Source of the DNA: Lelliottia wanjuensis
GTDB taxonomy: Bacteria; Pseudomonadota; Gammaproteobacteria; Enterobacterales; Enterobacteriaceae
NCBI RefSeq assembly: GCF_030238365.1
Contig: NZ_JASSOT010000061.1
Location: forward strand, 1 to 64,000
Length of the DNA: 64,000 nucleotides
Direction: 5' to 3'
Shown here: in pieces, positions 42,399-51,355 of the stretch
Layout: every line of letters starts with the position of its first letter
Position numbering within the stretch: the stretch's first letter is position 1
Program-made: the position numbers and the translations under genes
The notes under the pieces: generated by a model
The model's input: only the letters and a program-made list of their open reading frames with translations
Database searches by the model: none
Told to the model about the DNA's origin: nothing

Positions 42399-42438
42399 AA
42401 AAAAATCCCCCCGGCGAGACGCAGCGGGGGGATTTTTT
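42399..42438. terminator. Bidirectional terminator between ssnA and ygfS
   Basis: AAAAAATCCCCCC and GGGGGGATTTTTT arms with a 13-base loop give T runs on both strands, suiting the convergent ssnA and ygfST genes. Confidence 0.88.
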
Positions 42439-42449
42439 CGCGCCAGCCT

Positions 42450-42917
42450 TCACCAACTGACGGTATCGGCCTGGCGCTTTTGTCGCAGCGCCACAAGCTG
42501 CTGTTCAGTCATGAGACTCAGCGCCGCCGTCGGGCAGGCTTCGACACAGGCCGGGCCGCGCTCCCTGCCAGCACACAGACTGCATTTCACCATCGCCGGT
42601 AATTCCCCAGCCTTAATCTCAATGGTAATCGCGCCAAACGGACAAACCACCGCACAGCGCTGGCAGCCGATACATTTTCCGGCATCGGCTTCAACCCGCT
42701 CTTTCCCCATCGATAACGCTCCGCTCGGACAGACCGCCACGCAGGGCGCGTTCTCGCACTGATGACACATCACCGGAACGCTCAGGGTATCCAGGCGCAA
42801 CACGGTAAGTCGCGGCTGAAGTTTGCCCCCCGGCGCGCCGTGCTCCAGCGCGCAGGCCAGTTCGCAGGTCCGACAGCCAATGCAAGCTTCCGGGCTGGCA
42901 AAAATAAAACGCGTCAT
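42450..42917 (-). CDS. ygfS: YgfS, 4Fe-4S electron-transfer protein (HydN/HycB-like)
   Basis: A 155-residue ferredoxin-like subunit with four cysteine clusters: CIGCRTCELAC, CHQCENAPCVAVCP, CIGCQRCAVVCP and CSLCAGRERGPACVEACP. It is likely to pass electrons between YgfT and a redox partner such as a formate dehydrogenase or the hydroxylase. Its ATG overlaps the ygfT stop (ATGA). Confidence 0.9.
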   Translation of the reverse strand: MTRFIFASPEACIGCRTCELACALEHGAPGGKLQPRLTVLRLDTLSVPVMCHQCENAPCVAVCPSGALSMGKERVEADAGKCIGCQRCAVVCPFGAITIEIKAGELPAMVKCSLCAGRERGPACVEACPTAALSLMTEQQLVALRQKRQADTVSW

Positions 42918-44854
42918 GCTTCCTCCTCACGCTTAAACAGCGTCAGCATCTCCTGCGCCGCCTGACGTCCAGCCACCATCGCCGTGACCACCAGATCCGC
43001 GCCGTGAACGGCGTCTCCGCCCGCAAAAACCTTGTCATTGCTGGTTTGCGTCGTGCCGCGATCTTTCCCGCCGGTGCAAATTTGCCCCCAGCGGTCGAGC
43101 GCGATCCCGTTCCCGCGCAGCCACGGCATATCGTGCGCCTGGAAACCAAAGGCCATGATCAGCACGTCGGCAGGCAGTTCAAATTCCGACCCGGCCACCG
43201 GCTGCGGACGGCGGCGTCCATCCGGGCCGGGCTCGCCCATTTCAGTGCGGATCAGCCCAATGGCGCTCACCTGGCCTTTGCGGTTGGACTGAATAAAACG
43301 CGGCTGCACGTTGAACTGAAACTCCACGCCCTCTTCGCGTGCGTTACCGACCTCTTTCTTCGAGCCGGGCATACTTTGCTCATCGCGGCGATAGGCGCAG
43401 GTGACGCTGGCGGCCCCCCGGCGAATGGCGGTGCGCAGGCAGTCCATTGCTGTATCACCGCCGCCGAGCACTACCACGCGTTTGCCCTTGATTTCGGTCA
43501 GCGGGTACTCCGCCACCTCTTCGAGGCCCATCACTTCGCGGGTACTGGCGATCAGGAAAGGCAGTGCCTGAATGACGCCCGGCAGCGTTTCGCCCTCCAG
43601 CCCGGCAGCCATCAGGCCATAAGTGCCCACGCCGAGGAACACGGCGTCATAGTTGTCCACCAGCTCATTGAAAGCGATATCGCGGCCCACCTCCTGATTA
43701 AGGTGAAAACGAATCCCCATTTCACTGAAAATTTCGCGCCGCACCGCAAGAATATTTTTATCGAGTTTGAAAGGCGGAATGCCAAAGGTCAGCAGCCCGC
43801 CAATTTCCGGATGACGATCAAACACATCCACCTGCACACCCGCGCGCGCCAAAATATCGGCGCAGCCCAGCCCCGCAGGCCCGGCCCCGATCACCGCCAC
43901 CCGCTCTTTACGCGGCACCACTTCGCCGATTTGTGGTCGCCAGCCCATCGCCAGAGCGGTGTCGGTGATATAGCGCTCAAGATTGCCGATCGCCACCGAT
44001 CCGCCTTCGTTTTTCAGCGTGCAGGCGCCTTCGCAGAGCCTGTCCTGCGGGCACACCCGGCCACAGATTTCCGGCAGCGAGCTGCTCTGATGGCACAGCT
44101 CGGCGGCCTCAATAATTTTGCCCTCATTCACCAGACGGATGAAATCCGGAATGGCGTTATGCAGCGGACAGGTCCAGTTGCACCAGGCCTTTTGCGCGCA
44201 GCTCAGGCAGCGCTCGCTTTCATATCCGGCATCGCACTCTGCAAGCGGGCGGTAAATCTCGTCGAAATGCTGTTTGCGCTGTTCAGCATCGACCTTTTTC
44301 GCCCCGATGCGCGGCGGTTTGTTCAACATCTCCCGGCGTCGGATGCCGTGAGGCGGCTCCTGCTGCTGCCCCAGTGCCGAGCGGATTTGCCGTTCGCGCC
44401 TGAGCTGGTTGAGCGCCTTTTCATCTACCAGGCGCAGCGCCTGCGTCGGGCAGTTCGCCACGCAGGCCTGTTGCCCGGAGGCATTTTCACTGCACAGATC
44501 GCATTTTTGCGCCAGCAGCGGCGATGACTCGTCGTTCGCCACCATCTCAATGGCCCCAAACGGACAGGCGATGACGCAGTTTTTACAGCCGATGCACGCC
44601 TCCTGGCGGAACTGCACGCTGTCGTTGGCGAACAACAGCGCCTGGGTAGGGCAAACAGCGACGCAGGGCGCGTCATTGCAGTGATGGCAGGTAGTGGCGC
44701 TGCTGGCACCGCGCTTAAAAATCACATGAATGCGTGGAAGAAAATCACTTCGCTGCTGCGGCCAGCTATCCTGGTGATGGGAGAGAACGCAGGCGACTTC
44801 GCAGGCATGGCAGCCAATACAATTCGCCGCATCCGCGACAATAAATTTATTCAT
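42914..44854 (-). CDS. ygfT: YgfT (AegA/UacF-like) Fe-S flavoprotein oxidoreductase
   Basis: A 646-residue fusion. A four-cluster 4Fe-4S domain (CIGCHACEVAC, CHHCNDAPC, CIGCKNCVIAC, CDLCSENAS; about 1-165) precedes a GltD-like module with CLSCAQKAWCNWTCP, FAD site VIGAGPAGLGCADIL near 325 and second site VVLGGGDTAMDC near 464. E. coli YgfT and AegA have been linked to formate-dependent urate degradation. Start 44854 has GGGAAG 5 bases upstream. The extension to 44899 is not supported. Confidence 0.92.
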   Translation of the reverse strand: MNKFIVADAANCIGCHACEVACVLSHHQDSWPQQRSDFLPRIHVIFKRGASSATTCHHCNDAPCVAVCPTQALLFANDSVQFRQEACIGCKNCVIACPFGAIEMVANDESSPLLAQKCDLCSENASGQQACVANCPTQALRLVDEKALNQLRRERQIRSALGQQQEPPHGIRRREMLNKPPRIGAKKVDAEQRKQHFDEIYRPLAECDAGYESERCLSCAQKAWCNWTCPLHNAIPDFIRLVNEGKIIEAAELCHQSSSLPEICGRVCPQDRLCEGACTLKNEGGSVAIGNLERYITDTALAMGWRPQIGEVVPRKERVAVIGAGPAGLGCADILARAGVQVDVFDRHPEIGGLLTFGIPPFKLDKNILAVRREIFSEMGIRFHLNQEVGRDIAFNELVDNYDAVFLGVGTYGLMAAGLEGETLPGVIQALPFLIASTREVMGLEEVAEYPLTEIKGKRVVVLGGGDTAMDCLRTAIRRGAASVTCAYRRDEQSMPGSKKEVGNAREEGVEFQFNVQPRFIQSNRKGQVSAIGLIRTEMGEPGPDGRRRPQPVAGSEFELPADVLIMAFGFQAHDMPWLRGNGIALDRWGQICTGGKDRGTTQTSNDKVFAGGDAVHGADLVVTAMVAGRQAAQEMLTLFKREEEA

Positions 44855-45325
44855 TTGCTTCCCTTTATTATTCTGAAATGACTCAGGGAAGCTATGCAAT
44901 TATCAGGCGATGTTTGGTTGAGGGATTTTTCGAAACGCCATTTTGCGAGCCATATCAAAAACTCGCTCGACAACCCGGATATTTAAAACGTTAACCTTTT
45001 GAAAATATGGATGCTATCTGCGACGACCATACCATTATGAGAGATAATTCTTCTCAATGTGATATCGCCAGAGAGTATGTATTGGAATTCGCCTCGCAAA
45101 CTTATTTCAGGGCATTTCATTATTTCCGACGACGCGTGATTTAATTCACAGAATATATTCATCACGGGTTTGCGCATTCATTTCTGGCACAGCTTACGCA
45201 TAACACTCTCCGTGTGCGCAACATGCTGGTGATCTCATCAGCGCAGGGAGGCTAAGGCCTTCGAATCGTAACTTCAGCTTTCAACCCAATCGGTGTGCTG
45301 GGGTCGTACAGGAGACAACCTTTTT
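44855..45325. promoter_or_regulatory. Divergent control region between ygfT and the purine permease
   Basis: A 471-base gap. A strong sigma-54 element for the permease is at 45185-45200. A weaker minus-strand candidate, TGGTATGGTCGTCGCA at 45019-45034 (GG-N10-GC), could serve ygfTS. TCGCAAA occurs at 45094-45100 and, inverted, at 44942-44948. The small ORFs in it have no coding support. Confidence 0.5.
45185..45200 (+). promoter_or_regulatory. Sigma-54 promoter of the permease
   Basis: TGGCACAGCTTACGCA carries a perfect -24 box TGGCAC and GC at -12 with the exact GG-N10-GC spacing, 125 bases before the permease start. Confidence 0.8.
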
Positions 45326-46795
45326 ATGAAAGACATGGCCATTCCGGCTCCACGAGCCACAGGGTCAACCGCTCCGGTTGACGAAATTCTGCCCATAACT
45401 CAAATGGTCCTCTACGGTCTGCAGCACGTGCTGGTGATGTACGCCGGTGCGGTGGCGGTGCCGCTCGTGGTGGGCAGCGCGGTGGGGCTTCCCCCCGAGC
45501 ATATTATTCTACTGATCAGTGCCGATCTGTTTGTCTGCGGCATCGCTACCATCATTCAGTCCATGGGCGCGACCCAGTGGCTGGGCTGTAAACTGCCTCT
45601 GATTCAGGGGTGTACTTTTGCGGCGTTGATCCCGATGGTGCTGATCGGCAAGCAGTACGGCATCGGCGGGATTTCCGGCGCGGTGATTGTCTCCGGGATT
45701 TTCATTCTCTGCTGCGCGCCCTGGATTAGCCGCCTGGTCCGCTTCTTCCCGAAAGTGGTGATGGGCGGGATCGTCACGCTGATCGGCCTGTCGATAATGC
45801 CCGTGGCGGGAGGCTGGATTGGCGGCGGCTCAAGCGAAATGCCCGGATTCGGCAATCTGTTCTGCCTGCTGATGGGGGCCATCACCCTGGTGATTATCCT
45901 TAATATTTACACCTTCGCCTCGGGGGTGATTAAAAATACCTCCGTGCTGATCGGGCTGGTAATCGGTACCGTGCTGTGGAGTTTCTTCAAGCCGCTCAAT
46001 TTCAGCCTCGTCCATACCACCCCGTGGATCCACCTGCCGACGGTGATGCCCTTCGCGAAGCCTGAGTTTCACATTATCCCCGTCGCGCTGCTGTCGATGG
46101 TGATGGTGGTCGTGATGGTAGAAACCATGTCATCGATGATGGCGACGGGCGATATCGTGGGCAAAAAAGTGGATGCGGTGATGCTGCGCAATGGCCTTAA
46201 CACCTGCGGGCTGGCGACCACCTTCTGCGGCTTCTTTAATCTGTTCCCCTACGCCGCCTTTGCGCAGAACGTCGGGCTGATCGGCCTGACGGGCGTTCGC
46301 AGCCGCTATGTGGTTTCCGTCTCGGGAATGATTCTGGTGCTGATGGGCATTTTCTCCAAAATGGCGGCGCTGGTGGTGCTGATCCCGAAACCGGTTCTCG
46401 GCGGCGCGGGGATTGTGATGTTCGGGATGGTGGCCGTGTCCGGCATTCGCACGCTGGGGCAGGTGAACTACCGCAATAATAACAACGGGATGGTGGTGGC
46501 GTTGACCCTGGGTCTCGGCATGATGCCGGTACTGGTGCCTAATCTGTTTAGCCAGTTCCCGCCGATAGTTCAGCTGTTCCTGCACAGCGGGATCACCATC
46601 GGGACGCTGACGGCGATTGTCGCCAACCTGACGCTAAACGGGAGTGTGCCTTTCCGCGTTTCCCACGACGCACTGGTGCCAGACCCGCTCCCGCCCAGCT
46701 CGGCGGCGCGTAATATGGCGGTGAGAACCGTGCGGATGTGGCTCCTGCTGCGCAAAGTGCAAAAAGAGCAGCAGCTTCTGCAGCAGGAAGAGAAG
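45326..46795 (+). CDS. NCS2-family purine (urate/xanthine-type) permease, coding part
   Basis: Nucleobase:cation symporter-2 protein of 490 residues with 12-14 predicted helices; the stop codon occupies 46796-46798. It opens with YGLQHVLVMYAGAVAVPL and carries the family signature FAQNVGLIGLTGVRSRYV. The QNVG form and the QHVLVMYAGA start are closer to E. coli YgfU (urate) than to XanP/XanQ (QNNG). Substrate by sequence alone remains inferred. ATG 45326 is chosen, with AGGAG 11 bases upstream, a long spacing. The stop overlaps the start of a 38-residue membrane ORF. Confidence 0.88.
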
Positions 46796-46797
46796 TG

Positions 46798-46914
46798 ATG
46801 GCAACCCGACTTTTGGTTGCGGCGATCATTCTGGCGCTGCTGGCGGTTCCCGCCGTTCAGCAGGCCATCGACCTGGGGCTGAGCAGCCGCTTCAGCTTCG
46901 GGTTACTCTTTTAA
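46798..46914 (+). CDS. 38-aa single-helix membrane microprotein coupled to the permease
   Basis: Unrecognised small ORF. Its ATG shares one base with the permease stop (TGATG), the classic geometry for translational coupling. The peptide has a basic start (MATR), a hydrophobic helix of about 15 residues (LLVAAIILALLAVPAV) and a short amphipathic tail ending SFGLLF. A putative terminator-like hairpin follows within 30 bases. It may be a small regulatory or stabilising subunit of the permease, similar in concept to other transporter-associated microproteins. Coding is inferred from position and composition only. Confidence 0.55.
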   Translation: MATRLLVAAIILALLAVPAVQQAIDLGLSSRFSFGLLF

Positions 46915-46919
46915 CGAGC

Positions 46920-46957
46920 CAAAAAAAACGCCCCGGCAGGCAGGCCACCGGGGCGAT
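46920..46957 (-). terminator. mocA operon terminator
   Basis: Minus-strand hairpin CGCCCCGG...CCGGGGCG followed by eight T residues, just after the mocA stop. On the plus strand it lacks a T run, so it is mainly a terminator for the minus-strand operon. Confidence 0.85.
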
Positions 46958-46968
46958 GCAGAAAAAGA

Positions 46969-47577
46969 TTACTTTGAAGTCATCGTGCAGGCTCGACCAC
47001 TCCATTGCGCGACCTGCGAATACTGCGCTGGCGTATCAACATCCCAGTGAATGCCCTGCTCTCCCACACTCACCACGTGCGTTTCGATCTGATTGATTAC
47101 GTCTTTTAGCGTGGTACCTTCCGGCGCGTGCGCGATCAGCGCTTTGGCTCGCTGAGGCAACAAAATGGGATGTCCTTTCCCCCGATTGTGTCCGGGGATC
47201 AAGCAGACGTCCCGATCTCCGCCAGACCACAGGGTGCGATAAACGTCGGGAGTGACTTCCGGCATATCCCCTAGCGCGAGGAAAAAACGTGCAGAGGTCA
47301 CCGCAGCCACCCCGCACTGAACGGAGGAAAACATCCCCGCCTCGTAGTCAGGGTTCTGGATAACGTCGATGCGTGGATGATCCTGGTAGTACAGCGCCAG
47401 CTCATTGCCGCGATGTCCGGCCACCAGTATCACGCGATCGCAAAACGATAACGCGCTGGCAAGCGCGCTATCGAGGATTGTCCCGTCGCCCCAGGGCATC
47501 ATCAGTTTCCACTTTCCCATCCGGCTGGAAAGACCCGCCGCCAGCATGACGCACTCTTTTGTTTGCCTGGTACTCAC
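46969..47577 (-). CDS. mocA: Molybdenum cofactor cytidylyltransferase MocA (YgfJ)
   Basis: Transfers CMP from CTP to molybdopterin to make the cytosine-dinucleotide cofactor used by xanthine-dehydrogenase-family hydroxylases. The 202-residue protein starts with the nucleotidyltransferase motif MLAAGLSSRMGKWKLMMPWG and contains LALGDMPEV. GTG start with GGAGGAGAAGAGG upstream. It follows the hydroxylase subunits, which links cofactor and enzyme supply. In E. coli the orthologue lies beside ygfK instead. Confidence 0.88.
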   Translation of the reverse strand: MSTRQTKECVMLAAGLSSRMGKWKLMMPWGDGTILDSALASALSFCDRVILVAGHRGNELALYYQDHPRIDVIQNPDYEAGMFSSVQCGVAAVTSARFFLALGDMPEVTPDVYRTLWSGGDRDVCLIPGHNRGKGHPILLPQRAKALIAHAPEGTTLKDVINQIETHVVSVGEQGIHWDVDTPAQYSQVAQWSGRACTMTSK

Positions 47578-47594
47578 CCTCTTCTCCTCCGGTT

Positions 47595-47618
47595 ACACCG
47601 CCGCCTGCGCGGCGGTGT
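47595..47618 (-). other. GC-rich hairpin between the 2Fe-2S subunit and mocA
   Basis: A perfect 10-bp stem ACACCGCCGC/GCGGCGGTGT with a 4-base loop in the 50-base gap. There is no T run on the minus strand. It may stabilise the upstream mRNA or partly attenuate mocA. Confidence 0.6.
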
Positions 47619-47627
47619 CGGTTCGAC

Positions 47628-48086
47628 TTACCCTTTCAGTACAGCTTTGATGGAGGTGATGATCGGCTGATATCCGGTGCAGCGGCAGAGGTTGCCCTCC
47701 AGCGCCTCTTTTAGCTCGTCATCGTCAGGAGTGGGGTTCACGTCCAGCAGCGCTTTGGTGCTCATCAGTACACCCGGCGTGCAAAAGCCGCACTGCACGC
47801 CGCCGTGGCGGACAAAGGCATTTTGCAGGCGCTTGCCGACCGGATCGCGATACAGCCCTTCGACGGTCTCAATCTCTGCCCCGTCGCACTGGGCGGCCAG
47901 CAGCAGGCATGAGCACGCCGATTTGCCATCGACAACAATCGTACAGGCCCCGCACTCCCCGACGGAGCACCCTTCTTTGGTGCCCGTCAGCTGCAGGTCG
48001 TCACGCAGAAAATCGATCAGGCGCTGGTTGTCTTCGACATCACGAGAAACGCGAATGCCATTCACAATAAGCTCAATATGATTCAT
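47628..48086 (-). CDS. Xanthine dehydrogenase-type 2Fe-2S subunit
   Basis: A 152-residue electron-transfer subunit of a molybdenum hydroxylase. Both cluster motifs are present: the plant-ferredoxin type CSVGECGACT...C and the CGFCTPG...CRCTGY pair. It follows the Mo/FAD subunit by 12 bases. The ATG at 48086 has AAGGAG 8 bases upstream; an earlier ATG at 48092 sits too close to it. In E. coli the matching domain is fused to the N-terminus of XdhD; here it is a separate gene. Confidence 0.93.
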   Translation of the reverse strand: MNHIELIVNGIRVSRDVEDNQRLIDFLRDDLQLTGTKEGCSVGECGACTIVVDGKSACSCLLLAAQCDGAEIETVEGLYRDPVGKRLQNAFVRHGGVQCGFCTPGVLMSTKALLDVNPTPDDDELKEALEGNLCRCTGYQPIITSIKAVLKG

Positions 48087-48098
48087 GGTCATGGCTCC

Positions 48099-51000
48099 TT
48101 ATTTGCTCTGCTCTGTCATCACTTCCAACAGCATCTGCCGGAACATATCGATAAATACCGGAATCTTGTACGGGGCAGACCAGCGCCCGCCAATTGCGCC
48201 TTCGATCAGGGTATGAAGCACCTGCTCCGCATGCGCGATGGTGTCAGCCGTCAGACGTTGCCCCACCAGGGCCTGCTCGACGACCGTCAAACGCTGCGGC
48301 TTGCTCATCAGCGCCCCATCCACCAGCCGACAGACCTGAATGATCCCCGCCGCATCCACGTGGAACTGGCCGGTTAAACTCTGGCGGGTGATGTTGAGGG
48401 CGTTTCGCCGCCCCAGCTGCAGATACCGCGTAGTCAGCGGCTGTTTCATCGGGGCCGGAAGATGGATATGGGTCACCAGTTCATCCGGTTCGAGGCAGGT
48501 GCGATACCCGCCGGTGACAAACTGACTGACCGGCATGCGGCGCACGCCTCGCAGGCTGCGCAGCTCCACTTCTGCGTCGTAGATAATCAGCGGCGGCAGC
48601 GAATCGGCGCACGGTGCGGCGTTGACGATGTTGCCGCCAATAGTCGCGCGATTGCGCAGCTGCAGTGAGCCAACCGTGCGACAGGCCGTGACCAGCAGCG
48701 GATAGCGCGCCTGAATCAGCGGATGTTTAACCAGGTCGCTAAAGCAAACGCCCGCCCCGACCGATACGCCGCCGTTCACATCAGCTATCTCTTTTAGCTC
48801 CCGCAACGCCGCGATATTGACCAGCGGCACGCCTTCTGATTTCATGCGCGCCTGAACCAGCACATCGGTACCACCCGCAATCGGCACAGCCTTAGTGTCA
48901 GCCAGCAGGGTGAGCGCCTCTTCCAGCGTGTGAGGGATTTTTAACGAAACGGAATTGAGGCGGTGGATCTGCTTTTTCTCTTCGGAGTCGAGCATCAGCT
49001 CGCTTTGACGTTCCGGTTTTTTCAGGTTGTAGCCGAGCCTGACCTGCTCGAGCGTCAGCGGCAGAGTGCGGTTATGGCGCTCAATGGCAAAACTCACCGC
49101 ATTGTTTAACGCGGCCGCGCCCAGCTCCAGCACCGGCTCGCCGATCACTTTCGCTCCCATCGGCCCGGCGTTGTCATGGTTCTCAACGGCGATAACGTCG
49201 ATGTGCGGCATGTCCTTGATGGTCGGCAGCAGGTAGGTATCAAAGTTTTCCGACTTCACCACGCCGTGCTCGGTGTTGAAATCTTCCAGCATGCCATAGC
49301 CGATCATCCCCTGCAGGACGCCGCCATAAACCTGGCCGACAAACCCGACCGGGTTGATGACTTTGCCGACGTCGTGGGTCGCCACCACGTCGTTCACCGT
49401 CACCTTGCCGGTGCGCGTGTCCACCGCAACGTCGGCGATCTGACAGCCGTAAACCCAGGTAAAGTACGGGCTACCGCTCCCTTTTTCTTCGTCCCAGTGA
49501 ATATCCGGAGCCACGTGCCAGCCGTAGGATGACAGATTTGCGCCGGTCGCTTTGGTCATGTCGACCACCTGCTGGAAGCTCAGGCTGTGCTCAGGATGAT
49601 GGCGATGGAACACGCGTCCTTCCCGCCAGACCAGATCCTCATCGCTTCCGGCTTTCAACGTCTCTTTGATCGCCGCCGCCATGCGTTTTTTGATCTTATT
49701 GGCCGCGCTCAGAATGGCCTGTCCGCCCATCAACGTGCCGCGCGAGGCCACCGTCGAGCCGCCATCGGCAATCATCGCCGTCGCCGGTTCGCTGAACATC
49801 ACCCGATCAAGCCCGATACCAAAGGCTTCGGCTGCCAGCAGCGACATGGTGGTTTGCAGCCCCTGCCCGTTCTCCGACACCGACGTGGAGATGTTAACGC
49901 TGCCGTCCGCATTCACCTGCATCAGCGCCGACGACGCATCCAGCCCTTCCGCCCCCAGCGAGCAGCCGCGATGGCTTAGGGCAAAACCGATGCCGTAGCG
50001 AATTGGGCCGCCCTGCGCATTGAGTTCCCGGTAGTGCGCCCGCTTCGCTTCAAACTCCGCCTTAATCAGCGATTTTTGCAGAACCTCTTCGGCGGAAACC
50101 TTGTGTTTATCGAAGACCTGCCCGGCCATGCTGGTATCACCCTGCTGCAACACGTTGCGCAGACGGAATTCCACCGGCGACAACCCGATGATCTCCGCCA
50201 CTTCATCCATCAGGGATTCGTTGGCAAAAATCACCTGCGGTGCGCCGTAGCCGCGATAGGCCGAGGTGTAGTTATTGTTGGTGTAGACGCCCGTCACATC
50301 GACGCGCACGTTTGGAATGTTGTACGGGCCTGCCGCCTGGACCGAGCTGCGCCAGGTCACAAACACCGTCTGCCCGGAGTAGCTACCGCCGTCGGCGATA
50401 ATCTCGATTTTCATCGCCTGAATGTGGGCGTCGTCGTCGAGCCCGATGCGGTATTTCATTTTATAGGGGTGGCGTTTATAGCTTTCCCGCATCGACTGTT
50501 CACGGTTGTAGGTAAACTTCACCGGACGTCCCGTCAGGTGAACCAGTAGCGCCGCGCGACACGCCAGGTTATCAATGATGTCATCTTTGCCGCCAAACGA
50601 GCCGCCCAGTACCGAGCGTTTCACGTTCACTTTGGCCTGCGGGAGGTCGAGATATTTGGCCACGATGCCGCGAATACGGTGCGCATTCTGAATCGAGCCG
50701 GAAATGGTCATGATCTGCTCGTTATCATCCAGATACGCGGTGATCGATTCCGGTTCGATATAGCCATGTTCCTGGAATCCGACCTCATATTCACGTTCAA
50801 AAATGCGCGTGGAAGCGGCAAACCCGGCGTCAATATCGCCTTTCACCGTGTGATGGTGATTAATGATGTTGCTGTCCAGCTCGCTGTGAATCAGCCGGGC
50901 TCCGGGCTTCATCGCCTCTTCGGGAGAGGTAATCGGTTCCCAGGGGGTGTAAGTTACCTTGATTTTGTCGACCGCAAGACAGGCGACTTCATAAGATTCG

Positions 51001-51314
51001 GCAGCCACCACGGCAATCACATCGCCGCGATAGGCGATTTCACGATCGATAATCGGGGGATAGTCGGGAATAATCACGCCCAGGCTGCGTTGACCGGGAA
51101 TATCTTTCCAGGTCGCGATTTTTATCACCCCAGGGACCTTCTCCGCCTCCGACAAATCCACAGAATCAATTCGCCCGGCGGGGATATCGACATATCGACA
51201 CGCGCCATACAGCATATTCTTCATTCTGATGTCATCGCCGTACACGGCCTTGCCATTCACCTTCGCAAGCCCGTCTACCCGCGGCACCTCATTGCCAACC
51301 AGCAATGTTTCCAT
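48099..51314 (-). CDS. Molybdenum hydroxylase with Mo-binding and FAD-binding domains fused
   Basis: A 1071-residue xanthine-dehydrogenase-family protein. Residues about 1-770 are the molybdopterin-binding part, with GGSFGGKDD near 240, AYRGYGAPQ near 350, SENGQGLQTT near 478 and the catalytic-Glu segment IGEPVLELGAAALNNA near 732. Residues about 785-1071 are a complete FAD-binding (medium) subunit with PIAGGTDVL and ATIGGNIVNAAPCAD. E. coli encodes the Mo part with 2Fe-2S (XdhD) and the FAD part (YgfM) as separate proteins. Likely acts on hypoxanthine, xanthine or a related purine. A near-perfect sigma-54 promoter precedes it. Confidence 0.92.
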   Translation of the reverse strand: METLLVGNEVPRVDGLAKVNGKAVYGDDIRMKNMLYGACRYVDIPAGRIDSVDLSEAEKVPGVIKIATWKDIPGQRSLGVIIPDYPPIIDREIAYRGDVIAVVAAESYEVACLAVDKIKVTYTPWEPITSPEEAMKPGARLIHSELDSNIINHHHTVKGDIDAGFAASTRIFEREYEVGFQEHGYIEPESITAYLDDNEQIMTISGSIQNAHRIRGIVAKYLDLPQAKVNVKRSVLGGSFGGKDDIIDNLACRAALLVHLTGRPVKFTYNREQSMRESYKRHPYKMKYRIGLDDDAHIQAMKIEIIADGGSYSGQTVFVTWRSSVQAAGPYNIPNVRVDVTGVYTNNNYTSAYRGYGAPQVIFANESLMDEVAEIIGLSPVEFRLRNVLQQGDTSMAGQVFDKHKVSAEEVLQKSLIKAEFEAKRAHYRELNAQGGPIRYGIGFALSHRGCSLGAEGLDASSALMQVNADGSVNISTSVSENGQGLQTTMSLLAAEAFGIGLDRVMFSEPATAMIADGGSTVASRGTLMGGQAILSAANKIKKRMAAAIKETLKAGSDEDLVWREGRVFHRHHPEHSLSFQQVVDMTKATGANLSSYGWHVAPDIHWDEEKGSGSPYFTWVYGCQIADVAVDTRTGKVTVNDVVATHDVGKVINPVGFVGQVYGGVLQGMIGYGMLEDFNTEHGVVKSENFDTYLLPTIKDMPHIDVIAVENHDNAGPMGAKVIGEPVLELGAAALNNAVSFAIERHNRTLPLTLEQVRLGYNLKKPERQSELMLDSEEKKQIHRLNSVSLKIPHTLEEALTLLADTKAVPIAGGTDVLVQARMKSEGVPLVNIAALRELKEIADVNGGVSVGAGVCFSDLVKHPLIQARYPLLVTACRTVGSLQLRNRATIGGNIVNAAPCADSLPPLIIYDAEVELRSLRGVRRMPVSQFVTGGYRTCLEPDELVTHIHLPAPMKQPLTTRYLQLGRRNALNITRQSLTGQFHVDAAGIIQVCRLVDGALMSKPQRLTVVEQALVGQRLTADTIAHAEQVLHTLIEGAIGGRWSAPYKIPVFIDMFRQMLLEVMTEQSK

Positions 51315-51355
51315 GTTGTTTCCTCTCCGCTAACAGAAAAAAGATAGGGTGATGA

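Noticed and set aside
43004..44527. 507-codon ORF opposite ygfT
   Set aside because: It is a shadow frame caused by the GC-rich codon use of ygfT; it has no family features.
44983..45177. 64-codon minus-strand ORF between ygfT and the permease
   Set aside because: Lies in a regulatory gap containing likely sigma-54 elements, and has no coding character or ribosome-binding site.
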